Positions 1 through 11,615 of a stretch of 64,000 bases of DNA are shown here, in pieces. Every line of letters starts with the position of its first letter. The first letter of the stretch is position 1. The stretch lies in contig JBANAY010000004.1 of assembly GCA_037952775.1 (NCBI GenBank), forward strand, positions 11,098,001-11,162,000, written 5' to 3'. The stretch is from Clonostachys chloroleuca. Its lineage: Eukaryota; Ascomycota; Sordariomycetes; Hypocreales; Bionectriaceae. Position numbers and translations under genes: made by a program. The notes under the pieces were generated by a model that was not told where the DNA came from, did no database searches, and worked only from the letters and a program-made list of their open reading frames with translations.

Positions 1-441
1 GTTACGGGCCAGCTGGGGATGAAAGCTTGGCGGTTTGGGGCCCGGATGTCCCAAAGACATTCCTGGACTAAGAGCTACCTGTTAATCAAATTATACGAAT
101 ATGGTGTCAGAATTTCAGCTAAATAGGTTGATCAGGACCAGATATTCGACCTTTTGAAGAATAAAAAAGCATCCTACTCTCATCTTTTCGCGTGACACGT
201 TGCAAAGGAACACTTCATTTTGGCAGAGATAGAGCACGTGAAGTTATATGTTAATTCACTATGTCTTCGCCCGTAAATAGCATTCCTAGTTTGGCTAGAA
301 GTAATCATATTTGGCTTTCGAGATAGGGGACTCTATGGTACTACACATTGGCTTGATCACTATGTCTATCACTTTCGAGCCATTTACACGAAATATATCA
401 CTTAATTTGGATTCCTATTTTTGATTCGGTTTATAGGTTAT
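1..441. other. left edge, no gene seen
   Basis: AT-leaning non-coding DNA downstream of the minus-strand regulator gene. I see no convincing ORF, RNA gene or repeat in it. Confidence 0.5.
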
Positions 442-2844
442 TTAACCCTTAGTGAACTCGTCCCAAAGACATTCTAGTATTGAGGCATATCGGTGCGAAA
501 TTTCCCAATGGCCAATCCGGCGTAACAGATCAATAGCATTACAAATATGGCTCGGGTCAACTGGCAAACTCACTGGTAGGCCTTTAATACCTTGAGGCAT
601 TTGTGATGATAGTCCTGTCCATGATACCATGAACTCTGGCATCGTCGCCCTGCTCTGTGCTGGCGTTGGCAAGCTTTCTGCTGGTCCGAATTTTGTATAG
701 CAGTAAATGACAATTGCAGCTATGAATAATGCCCTGGGGATTTGCATGGCTGGCTCCACTGATATGGGCAAGCTCTCGGCCCGCTTGAGAAGCATCCATG
801 CATGAAGCACCGAGCGACGGCCTTCGGGCGAAGCTGACCATATGCGAGCCTTGTAGGTGACTTTCTCTGTTATGATGTGCCCATCCCGGCCTATGGCACG
901 CTCTAGAAGATCAAGATCGGCATATAGAGCGATATGGGTCAAGTGCCACATGATTACTAGACCTATGGGGTGGTGTCTTGGATCTTGGAATGCATGATCA
1001 TGATCGTGATGCCATTGGAGAAGAAGCTCTTGAAATTGCCGGACATCTGCATCACACAACGGACTACCACGAATTTCTTGGATGGACGCTAATATCCCAG
1101 CTAATGAAGCGTACCAAAACATCATCGATCGACGATGAGGTAACTGTGAGCCTCGGGAAAGGCCCCTAGAATAAGCATCGGGGGATCCTGACAGCTCAGT
1201 GCTCTTGGCTGTTCGAACAAGACTTTGCCACTCCATCGCCGAAGCAGCCGAGAATAGCTCATCAGAGCAGCATTGAGGAAGTCTGGCTACTGTATGCCTC
1301 AATAGTGGTTCGTGATGAAACGTGGTGGCAAGCTCCGTATCGTGAACATGCAGAGCAAGAACGAGGCGAATGGATGCTTCTGCCTGCGCCCACCTCTTCC
1401 ACGCGTACTCCGGACTTGATCCGCCATCTCCATCAATGGTACCCAGCGAATCACGCATGTTGAAGAGCCCAGCTTGCCTTGCCCAAGCAACGATGGTGCC
1501 GTGGAAGCTCTCAGTCAGGCAAAGGTCTTGGGACTGTCCCGAGAGCATACCAAAAGTCTGCCCAATAGTAGCTGCTTGGATTAGGGAAAGAGCTTCCACG
1601 CTTCCACGACGAATATAGTTCTCCCACTGCGTGATATTAGAAAATAGTCGGTTTCCAGGAGGGAGCATGGATGTAACTCACGGACGCTAGGACAGCCTTA
1701 TTGAGAATTTGAAAGATCCTTCTGCCCTTCACTGCTGCACTCGCAGTTCCTATGAAAAGGGCCCCTATGGAACAAATCGAGAGTAATACTAGGGCGTTTT
1801 CGGAAGACGGTCGGAACGAAGGTGCATGGATAAGAGGCATGACGGGATTGAATCGTGAGAAGTACAGTTTGACGCAGAGATTCTATTCTAGTTAGTGAAA
1901 AAGCCACCGTCGTACGCTGCACTGATTACAACTCACCAAAAAGTCGGCTGAGGGTAGATTTGGGTTGCTTATTCGTGGTTGCAGTCTATGGGAGAGCCCT
2001 TCCCGATACATGTCGTCCACGCAGTCTTGGTCGAGAAAGTGCTCACTTGACGGCTGAGGGCTGGGATCTCGAGAGAGTCTTGTGTGCCATTTCTGCTGTA
2101 CTGCCGTGGCGGCGGTAGTAACAGCAGCTTCTTGTGAGGGTAGAAATGGATTCAAGCTGCCGAATGAGTTTGTACCTGGCCCTAGGAGTCGCTGGTCGGA
2201 CGAGTCGATCGTGGCTGGGTAGTGAGCCCATTCCGAAAGAACAGTGCTTATTGAACTGTTCAGCGCGTTGATGTCGAACTCTTCCCCTAGCAGCCAGGCA
2301 GGCTCTTGAATATTGAAATTCACAGCCGCATTTTCGATATCACCGGATGGATTGAGGATATTTGTTGGGAAAATGGAAAAGTCAGGGCCTACAGGCCCCT
2401 CTGGAGCTCTTGCTACACCCAATGTCTCAACTCGTGGAGCAGAAGGAGATAGTGTAGAGATATCCTCCAGTAGCTGGGATTGGGATAGTGACAAGCTGGT
2501 TCCTGATAGTGATGGAGGTGGTGATACAACTGCTCCATTCAAAGTAATGTCATTATCGTGGCCAACGTGTGTTCTTGCATGTCGAAGCAGTGAGTCACTG
2601 GTAAGTGGTCAGCATAGAATCCATCAGACACCAAGGCCATTCCGTAATGAGCTTACTGGCGACTGTAAGCCTTCCCGCAGCATTCACATTCAAACGGCCG
2701 TTCCTTGGTATGGGACCTAATGTGGCGGGCCAAGTGCTCGGTTTTGGAGAAGACTTGGCCGCATTGTGGGCATTTCCTCTCCTGAATTTGTCGACGCCGT
2801 GCTCCAGCCTGGCCCCCGACTTGAACGCTGCGAGTATCTGCCAT
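442..2844 (-). CDS. C2H2 zinc-finger / fungal_trans transcription factor
   Basis: Probable nuclear DNA-binding regulator, about 744 residues in four exons: 2844-2657, 2597-1937, 1882-1682 and 1626-442. Introns are 54-59 nt. Two C2H2 fingers lie at the N-terminus. The first runs from about C25 to H45 (CPQCGQVF...H...H). The second begins [10 protein letters not shown], and its histidines come only after splicing, giving a [14 protein letters not shown] segment that confirms the first junction. The middle exon is low-complexity. From exon 3 the protein matches the fungal-specific transcription factor domain (PF04082 type), with [23 protein letters not shown] at its entry. Its neighbour is the FAH/hydroxylase pair, so it may regulate that pair; this is inferred from position only. 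The start is the first Met before the fingers. The family assignment is secure, the target is not. Confidence 0.85.
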
Positions 2845-3312
2845 CGAGGTTGCACACGGGTGGAATCTGGGGTAAAGCCCGATGGGGGAGGGGCAAGTAT
2901 TTGTGGCGGGGAGGTGGCGGGACTGGAGCCGGGTTAGATTGATGGAGTTGCGGGGAAGGACAAACTCTCACGGGATAGCCGGGGCATGGAAACGTACTCA
3001 AATATTGGAGGGTTGTTTATCCGAGTCACCCGGGTCAGGTTACCATATGAACAATGTCAATGTAATTGGGGAAATGGGTAACAGTAAGCAATATAGCATA
3101 TTCAGAGGAGCCTTTTACTTTAATGTTAGGTTCCATATGATAGAGGCTAGCCACTTGATTGCATGGTGAGCGAGGTGCAAAAACTTCAACCTAGACGCAC
3201 AGTTATGGCTAACCAGTTTGTATTACCGTCAATCCGCAGATATTCAATGTATCGGGTCTACAGTTTCAGCAAGGAAGGCGTTTGCTGCTACTCCAATAAG
3301 GAGCCTAACTAC
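2845..3312. other. intergenic: regulator promoter and FAH 3' end
   Basis: About 470 nt between the start of the C2H2 regulator and the end of the FAH-family gene. It holds the regulator's promoter. No distinct element was recognised. Confidence 0.4.
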
Positions 3313-4375
3313 CTACATTGGTTCATACTTGACCTTGTTGACTAGCGTTCCTATCTTTTCAATCTCAATCCTCACATCGCTTCCGTCTTCCAGGAAAACG
3401 CGGGGCTGGCGAAAGTACCCAATCCCTGCCGGGGTGCCTGTCAAAATGATGGTTCCTGACTCAAGCGTTGTTCCCTGAGACAGATACGAGATCTGCTTCT
3501 TCACATCGAAAATCATATCCCGTGTGTGTCCATCCTGTAGAACCTTGCCTTGGTAAATTGTCTTGATCTTAAGCTGCTGGGGATCCTTGATTACTAAGGG
3601 AGAGACGAGCACAGGTCCTATGACACCGTGTTAGTTGTCAAAACTTTGTCCAATATACCAACCACTGCACTTACCAATAGGGCAGCTACCATCCAGTCCC
3701 TTGGAGAAAGACCATTGCGATGTCTTCATTTGGAGGTCCCGGGCAGATACATCATTCGAGGACGTGTAGCCAAGCACGTGGTTCAAGGCTTCGTCTTCCG
3801 GGATGTCCCGTCCGCCCGTGCCAATAACAACACACAGTTCAGCTTCAAAGTCGCTCGTTCCATCTTGGGCACACTTTGGAATCGTGATTGCTGCGGGGTA
3901 GGGGTCGGACAGAGCTGTCCTCGGCTTTGCGAAAAGAATTGGCGCTGCTGGTAGCTGCATGTTTGCCTCCTATTCAGAGGGATTAGCACTCCGCTTCGGG
4001 ATCCATGATGGTCCATGAGACCTACCTTCGCATGGTCGGTGTAATTAAGGCCCAGACATCGAATGAAATTGCACTGCTCCCTGCTCACTGGGGAGAGCAA
4101 CTGCCATGAATCAATACTCGTTGAGCTATTCGTGGTGGCTTTTTGGAACTAAGACTTACCTGCTTCACCGTATAAACATGCGATGTGATCTTTCCACTGT
4201 AGAGATCGCCTACAATCAGGTATGCCTTGATTTCCACGCCATTGACAGAGTCTAACCCAATATCTCGCGAAGTGTCGACCAATTGTCCCAAATGAATCTG
4301 GTTGTCTTCGACTGCGATGAATCGCACAAGATGTGTCCAGTCAGGCATTTCGGTCAGCAGTGTCAATGAAGTCAC
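3313..4375 (-). CDS. fumarylacetoacetate hydrolase (FAH) family protein
   Basis: About 296 residues in four exons: 4375-4160, 4100-4026, 3969-3675 and 3617-3313. Introns are 56-59 nt and the phases agree. The N-terminal region is followed by the family signature RCLGLNYTDHAKEANM, then PAAPILFAKPRTAL, FEAELCVVIG, GYTSSNDVSARDLQ and, near the end, GTIILTGTPAGIGYFRQP. These are typical of the cytosolic FAH/2-hydroxyhepta-2,4-diene-1,7-dioate isomerase/acylpyruvase superfamily, which hydrolyses or isomerises ring-cleavage products using a divalent metal bound by acidic residues. The divergent neighbour is an aromatic-ring hydroxylase, which fits a shared aromatic-degradation role (inference). An alternative start nine codons downstream (4348, MPDW) would give 287 residues. 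The substrate cannot be read from sequence. Confidence 0.88.
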
Positions 4376-4726
4376 TTGTTTGGTTTCCCGTGAAATCTAA
4401 CCCCTCGAATTGGTGTTCATAAATGCACCTACCAGTGCCGTATATCCGAATCAGCACCATTCCAAAGATCTACCCAGGTCCCGCATCCGATTCCGATGCT
4501 CACATGACCCGCCACAAACTGGTCCCGCCACAAATTGGACGTCCCGCAGACCCCAAAACGCCGGGGTAGAAACTCCGGGGTAGAACTCGCTTGCCTTGGT
4601 AGACCATGGGGATTTTTAGGGGCTTATATTGAACGTATGTTGAAGTCATGGGCCTGCGATGGAGATCACGACACAGAATCTCGACCACTTTATTAAAGCC
4701 TTCTTAGCTGACATCTCCCGTTCACT
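4376..4726. promoter_or_regulatory. divergent promoter with two tandem repeats
   Basis: A 351-nt region shared by the FAH gene (leftward) and the FAD hydroxylase (rightward). It contains two adjacent short tandem duplications. One is cccgccacaaa[c/t]tgg at 4508-4522 and 4524-4538 (period 16). The other is ccggggtagaa at 4561-4571 and 4575-4585 (period 14). Paired GC-rich direct repeats midway between two divergent catabolic genes are plausible regulator-binding sites, but this is inference; no known fungal consensus was matched. Confidence 0.45.
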
Positions 4727-6747
4727 ATGACGTCTATAGAAACAACTGATGTGCTTGTCTGCGGCTGTGGGCCCACAGGGGTCATGCTGTCAGTTTTGCT
4801 TGGACGTCACGGTGTTCAGAATATTGTGCTGGAACGCGACCTTGAAGTGAATGTCGATCCCCGTGGAATCGCTCTGGACGAGGACGGCGTGCGTTATCTG
4901 CAAGCTTGTGGGATATATGATAAAGTATTCTCTGAAATTGGCCAATGTAAGTGTCCCTGGTCACTTCAGCTTGACTGTACTAACACTGGCTGACCAGGTG
5001 TGGGAAACTTTCGGTTCGTTGGCGGCGTTCATAGCAATCTTCATAAGAAACCGTTCATGGTAATGAACTACAACACCGTACGCAACACTTTTCAGTAATA
5101 GATTGGGGAAGTTTCCAAACTAATAAGAATCTTAGACTGAAGGGGGCACTGGACATCCAGGCTTTATTTGTCACAAACAACCGGTCATTGAGACCAATTT
5201 ACGGTCACGTCTGGTAGCCGAGCCTAGTTCAGATCTCCGTCTCGGCTCAACCGTCACCTCAATTCGCGAAGATGAGCAATGGGTCTACGTAACATATCAA
5301 GATGCGGCTGGCCAAGAAAAGCACATTCGCAGCCGTTTCGTGGTTGGTGCTGATGGCAAAACGGGTTTCGTGCGGAAGAAGTATCTGGAGCCTAGAGGAA
5401 TTCGTCTAGAAACTGTCTCTCAGATGCCTTACGAGGAAACCTGGGTCGCGCTGAATTGGAGAATATCGTTACCCACTCCAAAAACGCATCCCAGATTCCC
5501 GCTTTGGGAGAAAGGATACACACCCGAGCAGGTCTACGATGCCTTCTTCCCTTCGGAGTTTCGGTTTTTGTGTAATCCAAACCGCCCTGCTGTATGCGGT
5601 CGATTTGGAACAAGTGAGGATCGGCTCTGGCGTTTCGAATTCGTAATCCGCCCGGATGAAGATGGCGACACAATGGCAAGCCCACAGAAGATCCGCGAAG
5701 TGGTATTCCCTTATATCACGCATCCGGAGAAGCACCTACGGGCTCGATATCAGTGCGATACATTACCCAGATGACTGTATTGAAGTGCTTCGCTCACGGC
5801 CATTCAAGTTTTCGGCCCGAAGCTGTAACAGATGGTCCCAGGATCGGGTGATTCTATGTGGAGATGCCGCGCATGTATTTCCGCCATTTGGAGGCCAAGG
5901 GATAGCATCTGGCTTTCGAGATGCTATCGGTCTTGCCTGGAGACTTGCTATTGCTACACGTCAACCCTGCTCCACGGAGACCCCCGATTATCATAAGTTG
6001 TTGGAAGGGTGGTACACGGAACGAAAGCAACAGCTGGATAGGTCTCTAGCATCGACTGTGGAGAATGGCAGCTATGTAACGGAAGGGAACTGGCTTAAGA
6101 TATTCGTCAGAGATTGGTATATTTGGCTTATACAGCTTGTTCCCAGCTGGAAGCATCAATTGGAGCAGGGCAACCGCCGAGATGGGATGGTGAGATACTC
6201 CTATCAGCCCAATAAAGGCATGGCATTCTTGGCACATCTTGGGGGCGGGATCAACTTCCCCCAGGTCTACTGTACCAAGCTCAGTCGCAACAATGCTGCA
6301 GAACCTATCCAATTCACGGATGACATCATTTTTGAGAAAAAGAAGAAAGGCCTATTCCAGCTTGTGGTCTTATTGAAATCTGCAGACGAGGTTGCTGACA
6401 TCCAGGAGATCTTAAGATCTCAGGATGCCAACCTACCCGGGTTACTTCGCATAGACGAGGTTACCTTCATTATCAATACCACAAGAACCTATTCTAACCA
6501 AGATTTCAGAGATAAGACAGTGCTTCATCGACTGGCAACTGGTGAAGAGTTTGCGGCAGACACATCTCTCTGCAAGGGCCGACCAAAACCTCAATATTAC
6601 GATCCCTACAGAATGTCTAGAGAAGTGTCTGGGAAATCATTTGTGATTCTGAGGCCCGATCGTTTTGTATTTGCAGCTTTCTCAACGAAGGCAGAGTTGA
6701 GAGAGGCTCTTGCAGCTTTGGACTTGTTAAGTATGGGAAACCTATAA
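4727..6747 (+). CDS. FAD-dependent aromatic hydroxylase (MhpA-like), frameshifted
   Basis: Class A flavoprotein monooxygenase of the PHBH/phenol hydroxylase fold, most like 3-(3-hydroxyphenyl)propionate hydroxylases (NADH- and O2-dependent ring hydroxylation). Exons are 4727-4946, 4998-5077 and 5136-6747; introns are 51 and 58 nt. Visible motifs are the Rossmann GCGPTG at residues 13-18, TEGGTGHPGFICHKQPVIE at the start of exon 3, and the FAD-binding segment GDAAHVFPPFGGQG at about 5860-5905, then a C-terminal thioredoxin-like tail. The reading frame breaks: the frame from 5136 ends at a stop at 5772-5774, while the conserved continuation (YGLDI...DCIEVLRSRPFKFSARSC) is one base out of phase from about 5740. 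No plausible intron spans the break without deleting conserved sequence, so it looks like a 1-nt insertion or a sequence error. Without it the protein would be about 636 residues, the normal family length. Confidence 0.8.
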
Positions 6748-7222
6748 CGGTCTAGGTTCCATCTCAGTAGGTCTTGCAGTAGGTCTGAGGGAGTTCATGT
6801 TCGTTGAGGAGCACATGAGTCTACACAATCGAGTCAGTATCTACATTCTGAATCATGTATAGCGAGCAATCGGGTTTTGTTGTGTACAGTGAAAATTTTG
6901 TCGAACCGCAACGTATTGACGTAGCAATTACCGACCGATCAATATACACGGGTTTTCTTCCTCCATGGAGTTTTTTCTCCACGGATTTTCTTCCTCCACA
7001 TGTTAGATTTGCGACTGTAATTACCCCTCTCCTATTATTAGATTGCAAGGTTAAATGATTGCTTTGTCAGCTCTTGCGCTTGCGAAGGCTGGATCGTGAG
7101 GAGATGGGGCGTGAGAAATTAATTTTTCGTACCAACGTTCATGACCCAAGTGGGAGACGGCTATCTCTAATTAAACAAATTAAGTTTTTGTTTGGAAAAG
7201 TCCCTTTTACTAACTGTGTAGC
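6748..7222. other. intergenic, hydroxylase 3' end and HET gene promoter
   Basis: About 475 nt. A ttttcttcctcca sequence occurs twice (about 6953 and 6985). No gene was recognised. Confidence 0.4.
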
Positions 7223-9211
7223 ATGGTTTCGGATTCAACATACACGTACACGGCCATCGCTGCCCCACGAAACATCCGCCTTATTCACCTCCACCCTGGA
7301 AGTGATTCTGACCCGGTCTCTCTCTCTCTTGCGACTGTTGCCCTCGACTCTGTCCCCGATTATGAAGCTATTTCATATTGCTGGGGTCAAGCCGCGGACC
7401 AACGTCAGGTGACATGCAACAGTGCAACCCTCTCCATCACCAACAGCCTCTTCACCGGACTTGTCGCGTTTCGACGACCAAATCGACCCCGCATTCTCTG
7501 GGCAGATGCCATCTGCATCAATCAGGATGATCTAGTGGAGAAGCGCGACCAAGTACTCCTTATGCCCGAGATCTACTCACAGGCCAAGCGCGTTCTCGTA
7601 TGGCTCGGTATCGCCGATGATCCAGTGTACGGGCGTGTACCGCTAAGCGTTGTAGATTCAATCCAGGAGGCCCTGCAAATGATTCCCGAGTTTAACCCCG
7701 AAGATGCCTCTGGAATAGTAGCGACCATACGGGCGCTGTATGAAGATTCGCAACGGTTAAGTGAACAGGGCAAACCGAATTTGTTGGATCACGATTGGCT
7801 GCCTCTGGGCGCACTTCTCTCGCGCCCATGGTTCCGCCGCAAGTGGATGATACAGGAGATCTCCCTCGCCAAGGAAGTTCTAGTTCATGTTGGCAACGAC
7901 GTCCAATTCCCATGGCTGAACATAGCACAGCTAATGTTCAGTATCGGGGTATTGAACATCGACAGTGCTGCAGGCCTACAAATAGGCAAGGCGCCGAATG
8001 TCCCAACTCACCAGAGAGGTCGAGACGGCACATCAAGGGAACCCATAAGTGGCGACGGAGAGGCTAAGAAAACGTTCAAGGGCTCCTCGTTCTCATTCAA
8101 CGCGGCACTGCAATGCGCTGCGGCTATCTACATGGTTCAACTTTTTCGACATACTGGCACACTCCTGGACGGAGTTGTGGTTGCGCAGTTGTTTGAGTGT
8201 ACCGACCCGAGGGATCATGTCTACTCGCTCTTGAGCCTGATTTCCACAGGTCCAACTATCCAGCCCGACTACGAAGCCTCCCTCGGCGACGTGTTTCGCC
8301 GTTTCGCCAAGGCAATGCTGGTAGAGGGTCAGAGCCTAAAGGTTCTCGGCCTAGCACCCAACAAGCATGCGTTCTACAAACCAGACGCGAAGGAGGTTGA
8401 GGGCCTCCCGTCGTGGGTTCCCGATCTGCGAGACATTCATTCGAACGTCTTGACCGGGTCTTCGGTTCGGCCCCAAGCATTCTTCGCCGGCGGAAAAAAC
8501 AAGCCTATCCTGCAAATATCTGCGGACGAGCGTATCCTCAGCTGCTCTGGCCGGGTCGTCGACAGTGTCGAAGCCTTCTCCACAGGATTGTTAGACATGG
8601 TCCTAGATGACATGCCCGAGTTGAGAGCAAACCCAGCGATTTTCCTAGAGACTGACGATCCTCTGCCAGAACGGAGGCAACGACGTTTCGCCCGTTGGCT
8701 TGACGGATGCTACAGTCTTGCGTTTGGCCACTACTATGCAGATCGGGATGTATCTAACCCTCAGGACCATTTGATGGGGTCCTTTGCGCGGAGCATGACG
8801 TGTGATATAGACTTGATGAGGAACCGCGCCGATCGAGAGTCTATATCCAAGTTTCCTCAATACATGGAGCGGATATTTGACGACGTGGAAAAGGGTAACT
8901 TTGATTTGGAAATCAAATCATCCAAAATGCCCCCTGATTTAACAAATTTGGGAGAAACCGTTAGGAGTTTCGCAATATCCTTATTTTGTGTAACAGGAAA
9001 TGGACGCTTTGGGCGGATACCTCATACTTCTCGTGCTGGTGATGTTGTGTGCGTCTTTGTTGGTGCTGAGACACCGTTCATCATACGTCCGACAGGTCGT
9101 GAAACATACACCATGATTGGAGAATGCTATATTGACGGAATAATGGATGGCGAAGCAATGGAAGGTTTTTCTCTTCCTGATGGATCCCTGGATACTATTG
9201 ACTTAGAGTAG
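7223..9211 (+). CDS. heterokaryon incompatibility (HET) domain protein
   Basis: Single-exon ORF of 662 residues. The N-terminal part carries the three HET signatures (PF06985): YEAISYCWG at residues 47-55, then ILWADAICINQDDLVEKRDQV at about 91-111 and IYSQAKRVLVWLG at about 117-129. The C-terminal half ends with GRETYTMIGECYIDGIMDGEA, the standard tail of large HET proteins. HET domains are TIR-like death effectors in fungal non-self recognition: when they meet an incompatible partner they trigger cell death of fused hyphae. Most of the many copies in such fungi have no known partner. A STAND NTPase gene and an AIF-like pseudogene lie within 11 kb downstream. Family assignment is firm; any role in incompatibility is inference. 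Confidence 0.93.
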   Translation: MVSDSTYTYTAIAAPRNIRLIHLHPGSDSDPVSLSLATVALDSVPDYEAISYCWGQAADQRQVTCNSATLSITNSLFTGLVAFRRPNRPRILWADAICINQDDLVEKRDQVLLMPEIYSQAKRVLVWLGIADDPVYGRVPLSVVDSIQEALQMIPEFNPEDASGIVATIRALYEDSQRLSEQGKPNLLDHDWLPLGALLSRPWFRRKWMIQEISLAKEVLVHVGNDVQFPWLNIAQLMFSIGVLNIDSAAGLQIGKAPNVPTHQRGRDGTSREPISGDGEAKKTFKGSSFSFNAALQCAAAIYMVQLFRHTGTLLDGVVVAQLFECTDPRDHVYSLLSLISTGPTIQPDYEASLGDVFRRFAKAMLVEGQSLKVLGLAPNKHAFYKPDAKEVEGLPSWVPDLRDIHSNVLTGSSVRPQAFFAGGKNKPILQISADERILSCSGRVVDSVEAFSTGLLDMVLDDMPELRANPAIFLETDDPLPERRQRRFARWLDGCYSLAFGHYYADRDVSNPQDHLMGSFARSMTCDIDLMRNRADRESISKFPQYMERIFDDVEKGNFDLEIKSSKMPPDLTNLGETVRSFAISLFCVTGNGRFGRIPHTSRAGDVVCVFVGAETPFIIRPTGRETYTMIGECYIDGIMDGEAMEGFSLPDGSLDTIDLE

Positions 9212-9371
9212 GCACCTGTCAGGTATATGCGCCAGTTATTTAGATAAACTTCATAACGTTCTATACATAGCGATTTCAAGAGTTCTTGATGGTACTGGTG
9301 TTGATGCCTTGACTGAAGATGAACGCAAGCCTACATACGACTGACAACAGATGAAAATACTTCGTCCTTAT

Positions 9372-10472
9372 TCACCTAAGAAAAATCACCTCTGGGAAAT
9401 CGTCATCAGGACCAGACAACAGTCCTTCTTCACCACCCAGCAGAGTAAACTGTATAAAGTCGCTCAAATACTCCCTGAGAACTTTTATCACTACTTCCCC
9501 CGTGACCACTCCAAAAAAGGCCTCGGCACCTTCTCGAAAGCCCGTGACATCTCCGATGATAGGAAAGTCGTAGTAACTTCCGTGCACTGAGCCATTTATA
9601 GTCAATTCTCTCTTCCACATGCTCGGATGTATTGTGTCCATAGCATGAAAGAAGTTCTGCCACGTGGGCTCCTCAATCGAGCTTGAATTATGACCGATCG
9701 AGCCAACGCAAAGAAAGGGACGGTCCACGCCAGTGTATTGCACGTCGCTCCACATCGCACCATCGAGATTCACGCCTGAAACCAATCGCAAATCTTTGGG
9801 TAGCGTGTGGGCTGCTGAAGCACCCCCGTATGAATGGCCCATATAGACGGTTTTATTTAAGTTGAGAGTGTCCAAAATGAACGTAACGTCTTGTGCGCGG
9901 ATATCCAGGCCAAGAACAATATCCTCCTTGTCTTCAGGATTTGATCCCACCCTGCCGCCGAATATAATATCGCCATTGGGGAACTGCACTATATCCGTTT
10001 CGTATGGGTGATCAATAACCACTATTTCGTAGCCCATGCTGGCGATTTGCTGTGCCGTTCCTGTATACAGTGTCCGAGTGGTATTGTGGCCTGGACCAAA
10101 CAGGATAGTTGGGAACTTCTTCTTTGGAGTCCGATCTTGCTTGCAGCATACCTGAACCTCTAGGCTTCGAAATATGCCATTAAGCCATTCAAGGTCCGGA
10201 AAGGCTGCCTTATAGATCTCTTCCTCTAGTCCGGCCATCTCGGGTGTCATATACGGCACACGACAGAGCTTTTCGCAAGTTGACTTAGGTACAGGTGTAA
10301 AACGAGATATCATAAGTCGCCGAGGATGAGATGCATTGAAGGGGTCTGCCCGGGAATTGTCCACTAATTCCGAATTCTCCCAGGCAACGTGGAATGGCCC
10401 TCCAGGGGGCGGAAAGAGCTGAGCCGCAGCCGAAGCAGCCAAGAAGATGATATAAACCGTACCGAATCTCAT
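9372..10472 (-). CDS. secreted PAF-acetylhydrolase-like alpha/beta hydrolase
   Basis: Intronless, 366 residues. A clear signal peptide occupies about residues 1-18 (VYIIFLAASAAA). The body matches the platelet-activating-factor acetylhydrolase isoform II group: PTILFGPGHNTTRTLYT (oxyanion region) at about 121-137, and the nucleophile elbow GHSYGGASA with Ser214, followed by GVNLDGAMW, which carries the expected aspartate. Family members hydrolyse short acyl or oxidised acyl esters at the membrane surface. Several N-glycosylation sequons and cysteine pairs fit an extracellular protein. It converges with the HET gene (161 nt between stops). It could also act on other small esters; the natural substrate is unknown. 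Confidence 0.88.
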   Translation of the reverse strand: MRFGTVYIIFLAASAAAQLFPPPGGPFHVAWENSELVDNSRADPFNASHPRRLMISRFTPVPKSTCEKLCRVPYMTPEMAGLEEEIYKAAFPDLEWLNGIFRSLEVQVCCKQDRTPKKKFPTILFGPGHNTTRTLYTGTAQQIASMGYEIVVIDHPYETDIVQFPNGDIIFGGRVGSNPEDKEDIVLGLDIRAQDVTFILDTLNLNKTVYMGHSYGGASAAHTLPKDLRLVSGVNLDGAMWSDVQYTGVDRPFLCVGSIGHNSSSIEEPTWQNFFHAMDTIHPSMWKRELTINGSVHGSYYDFPIIGDVTGFREGAEAFFGVVTGEVVIKVLREYLSDFIQFTLLGGEEGLLSGPDDDFPEVIFLR

Positions 10473-11615
10473 CTTTTTCGGTGTTCAGCCAAAATGTAGT
10501 AATGAATGAGTGAAGGAACAACGGGGATAGGGCGTGCCGAACGCACTTTTAAGTCTCAATTTGAGGGATGCATCCATCAAGAGAGATATAGCGACCTTCC
10601 TATCATGGCATTCTCAGCGATGGATGACGATTCTCACCACAACCCCGCAATCAGATTCAACCCCAAAGTCCGTTCATGGACTCACATTTAAGGTATTGAG
10701 TCTCCTTTGCTTCCCTTGTAGCATCCCCCTCACTATATTAGTTAATGCATTACCATATATATAAAGCTCGATGAGTGCGATTTCTTTTTTCTCTTTCCCT
10801 TTTCTTCTTTGATGAATTTCCTACGTTATCTTCGAAGCATTCAGTACACAGGTATGCACCTGATCGTTTGATGAGTGGAACTTGGACGGTGATATTGCCG
10901 GGCTTTCTTCGTATAAGTAGAGTCTAATACGAATAGTCCTTCTTCTTAGTAATCGATACTAAAATTGATTCTACAGTACTGCATAGACTGGTCTTGGATC
11001 ATGTTCAGATCATTAGAACTCGATACTTAATGGAGATGGTGGAACTGAATATCCGGATTCAGCAAAGGCTTGACCTTGAGCTCCAAACTCACTGGCAAGC
11101 CATGTGTGATAATGAAAGTAGAAGTAAAAAGTAAACCGAAATTATAACCAAACCTTTACCCTCTGACAATTCTAACTTTCAATAACTGTGCTTGCACTGA
11201 TAGGACCAGCGCGTCGACGGCTTAATACTATACGTAGAGTGTAGGGTAGTTGATAACCACCAACGCAGAAGTAAGATTGATTTCCAATAGTGCATCCACC
11301 AGTTTTATGCACGACCCACAAATATACGGTTACGGTGCATATGGCGCAGCCGTTAGACCCACCAGCCGACGGTGAGCGAACCGTTTTCTGCGGCTGAGTT
11401 GGGCGTCAAACGAGGCAGACTTCAGGTTATTTAGTGCTTATATCGATCAACTGATATTCGCCTCATGTTTGTCAGACCAAGTTGAGTCGATTGTGAATCG
11501 TGTTATTGAAATCTAGAGATTCGGACAAACCAACAGGTATCGCACTACTTCCCGAAGCTATCATATCCAGCTGGTATCTGTTAGTCCTTGGCTGGCCACG
11601 GGCCAACCCAAAACG
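10473..11615. other. intergenic, no gene seen
   Basis: About 1.1 kb between the divergent hydrolase and STAND genes, presumably holding both promoters. It has pyrimidine-rich stretches (about 10780-10820). No conserved ORF, tRNA or repeat was recognised. Confidence 0.5.

Noticed and set aside
4782..4964. Minus-strand ORF inside the FAD hydroxylase.
   Set aside because: It is a shadow of the Rossmann-fold coding sequence on the other strand.
5699..5770. A 72-nt GT...AG intron that would bypass the hydroxylase frameshift.
   Set aside because: It would delete the conserved VVFPYITHP segment and has a poor donor (gtggta); a one-base shift explains the data better.
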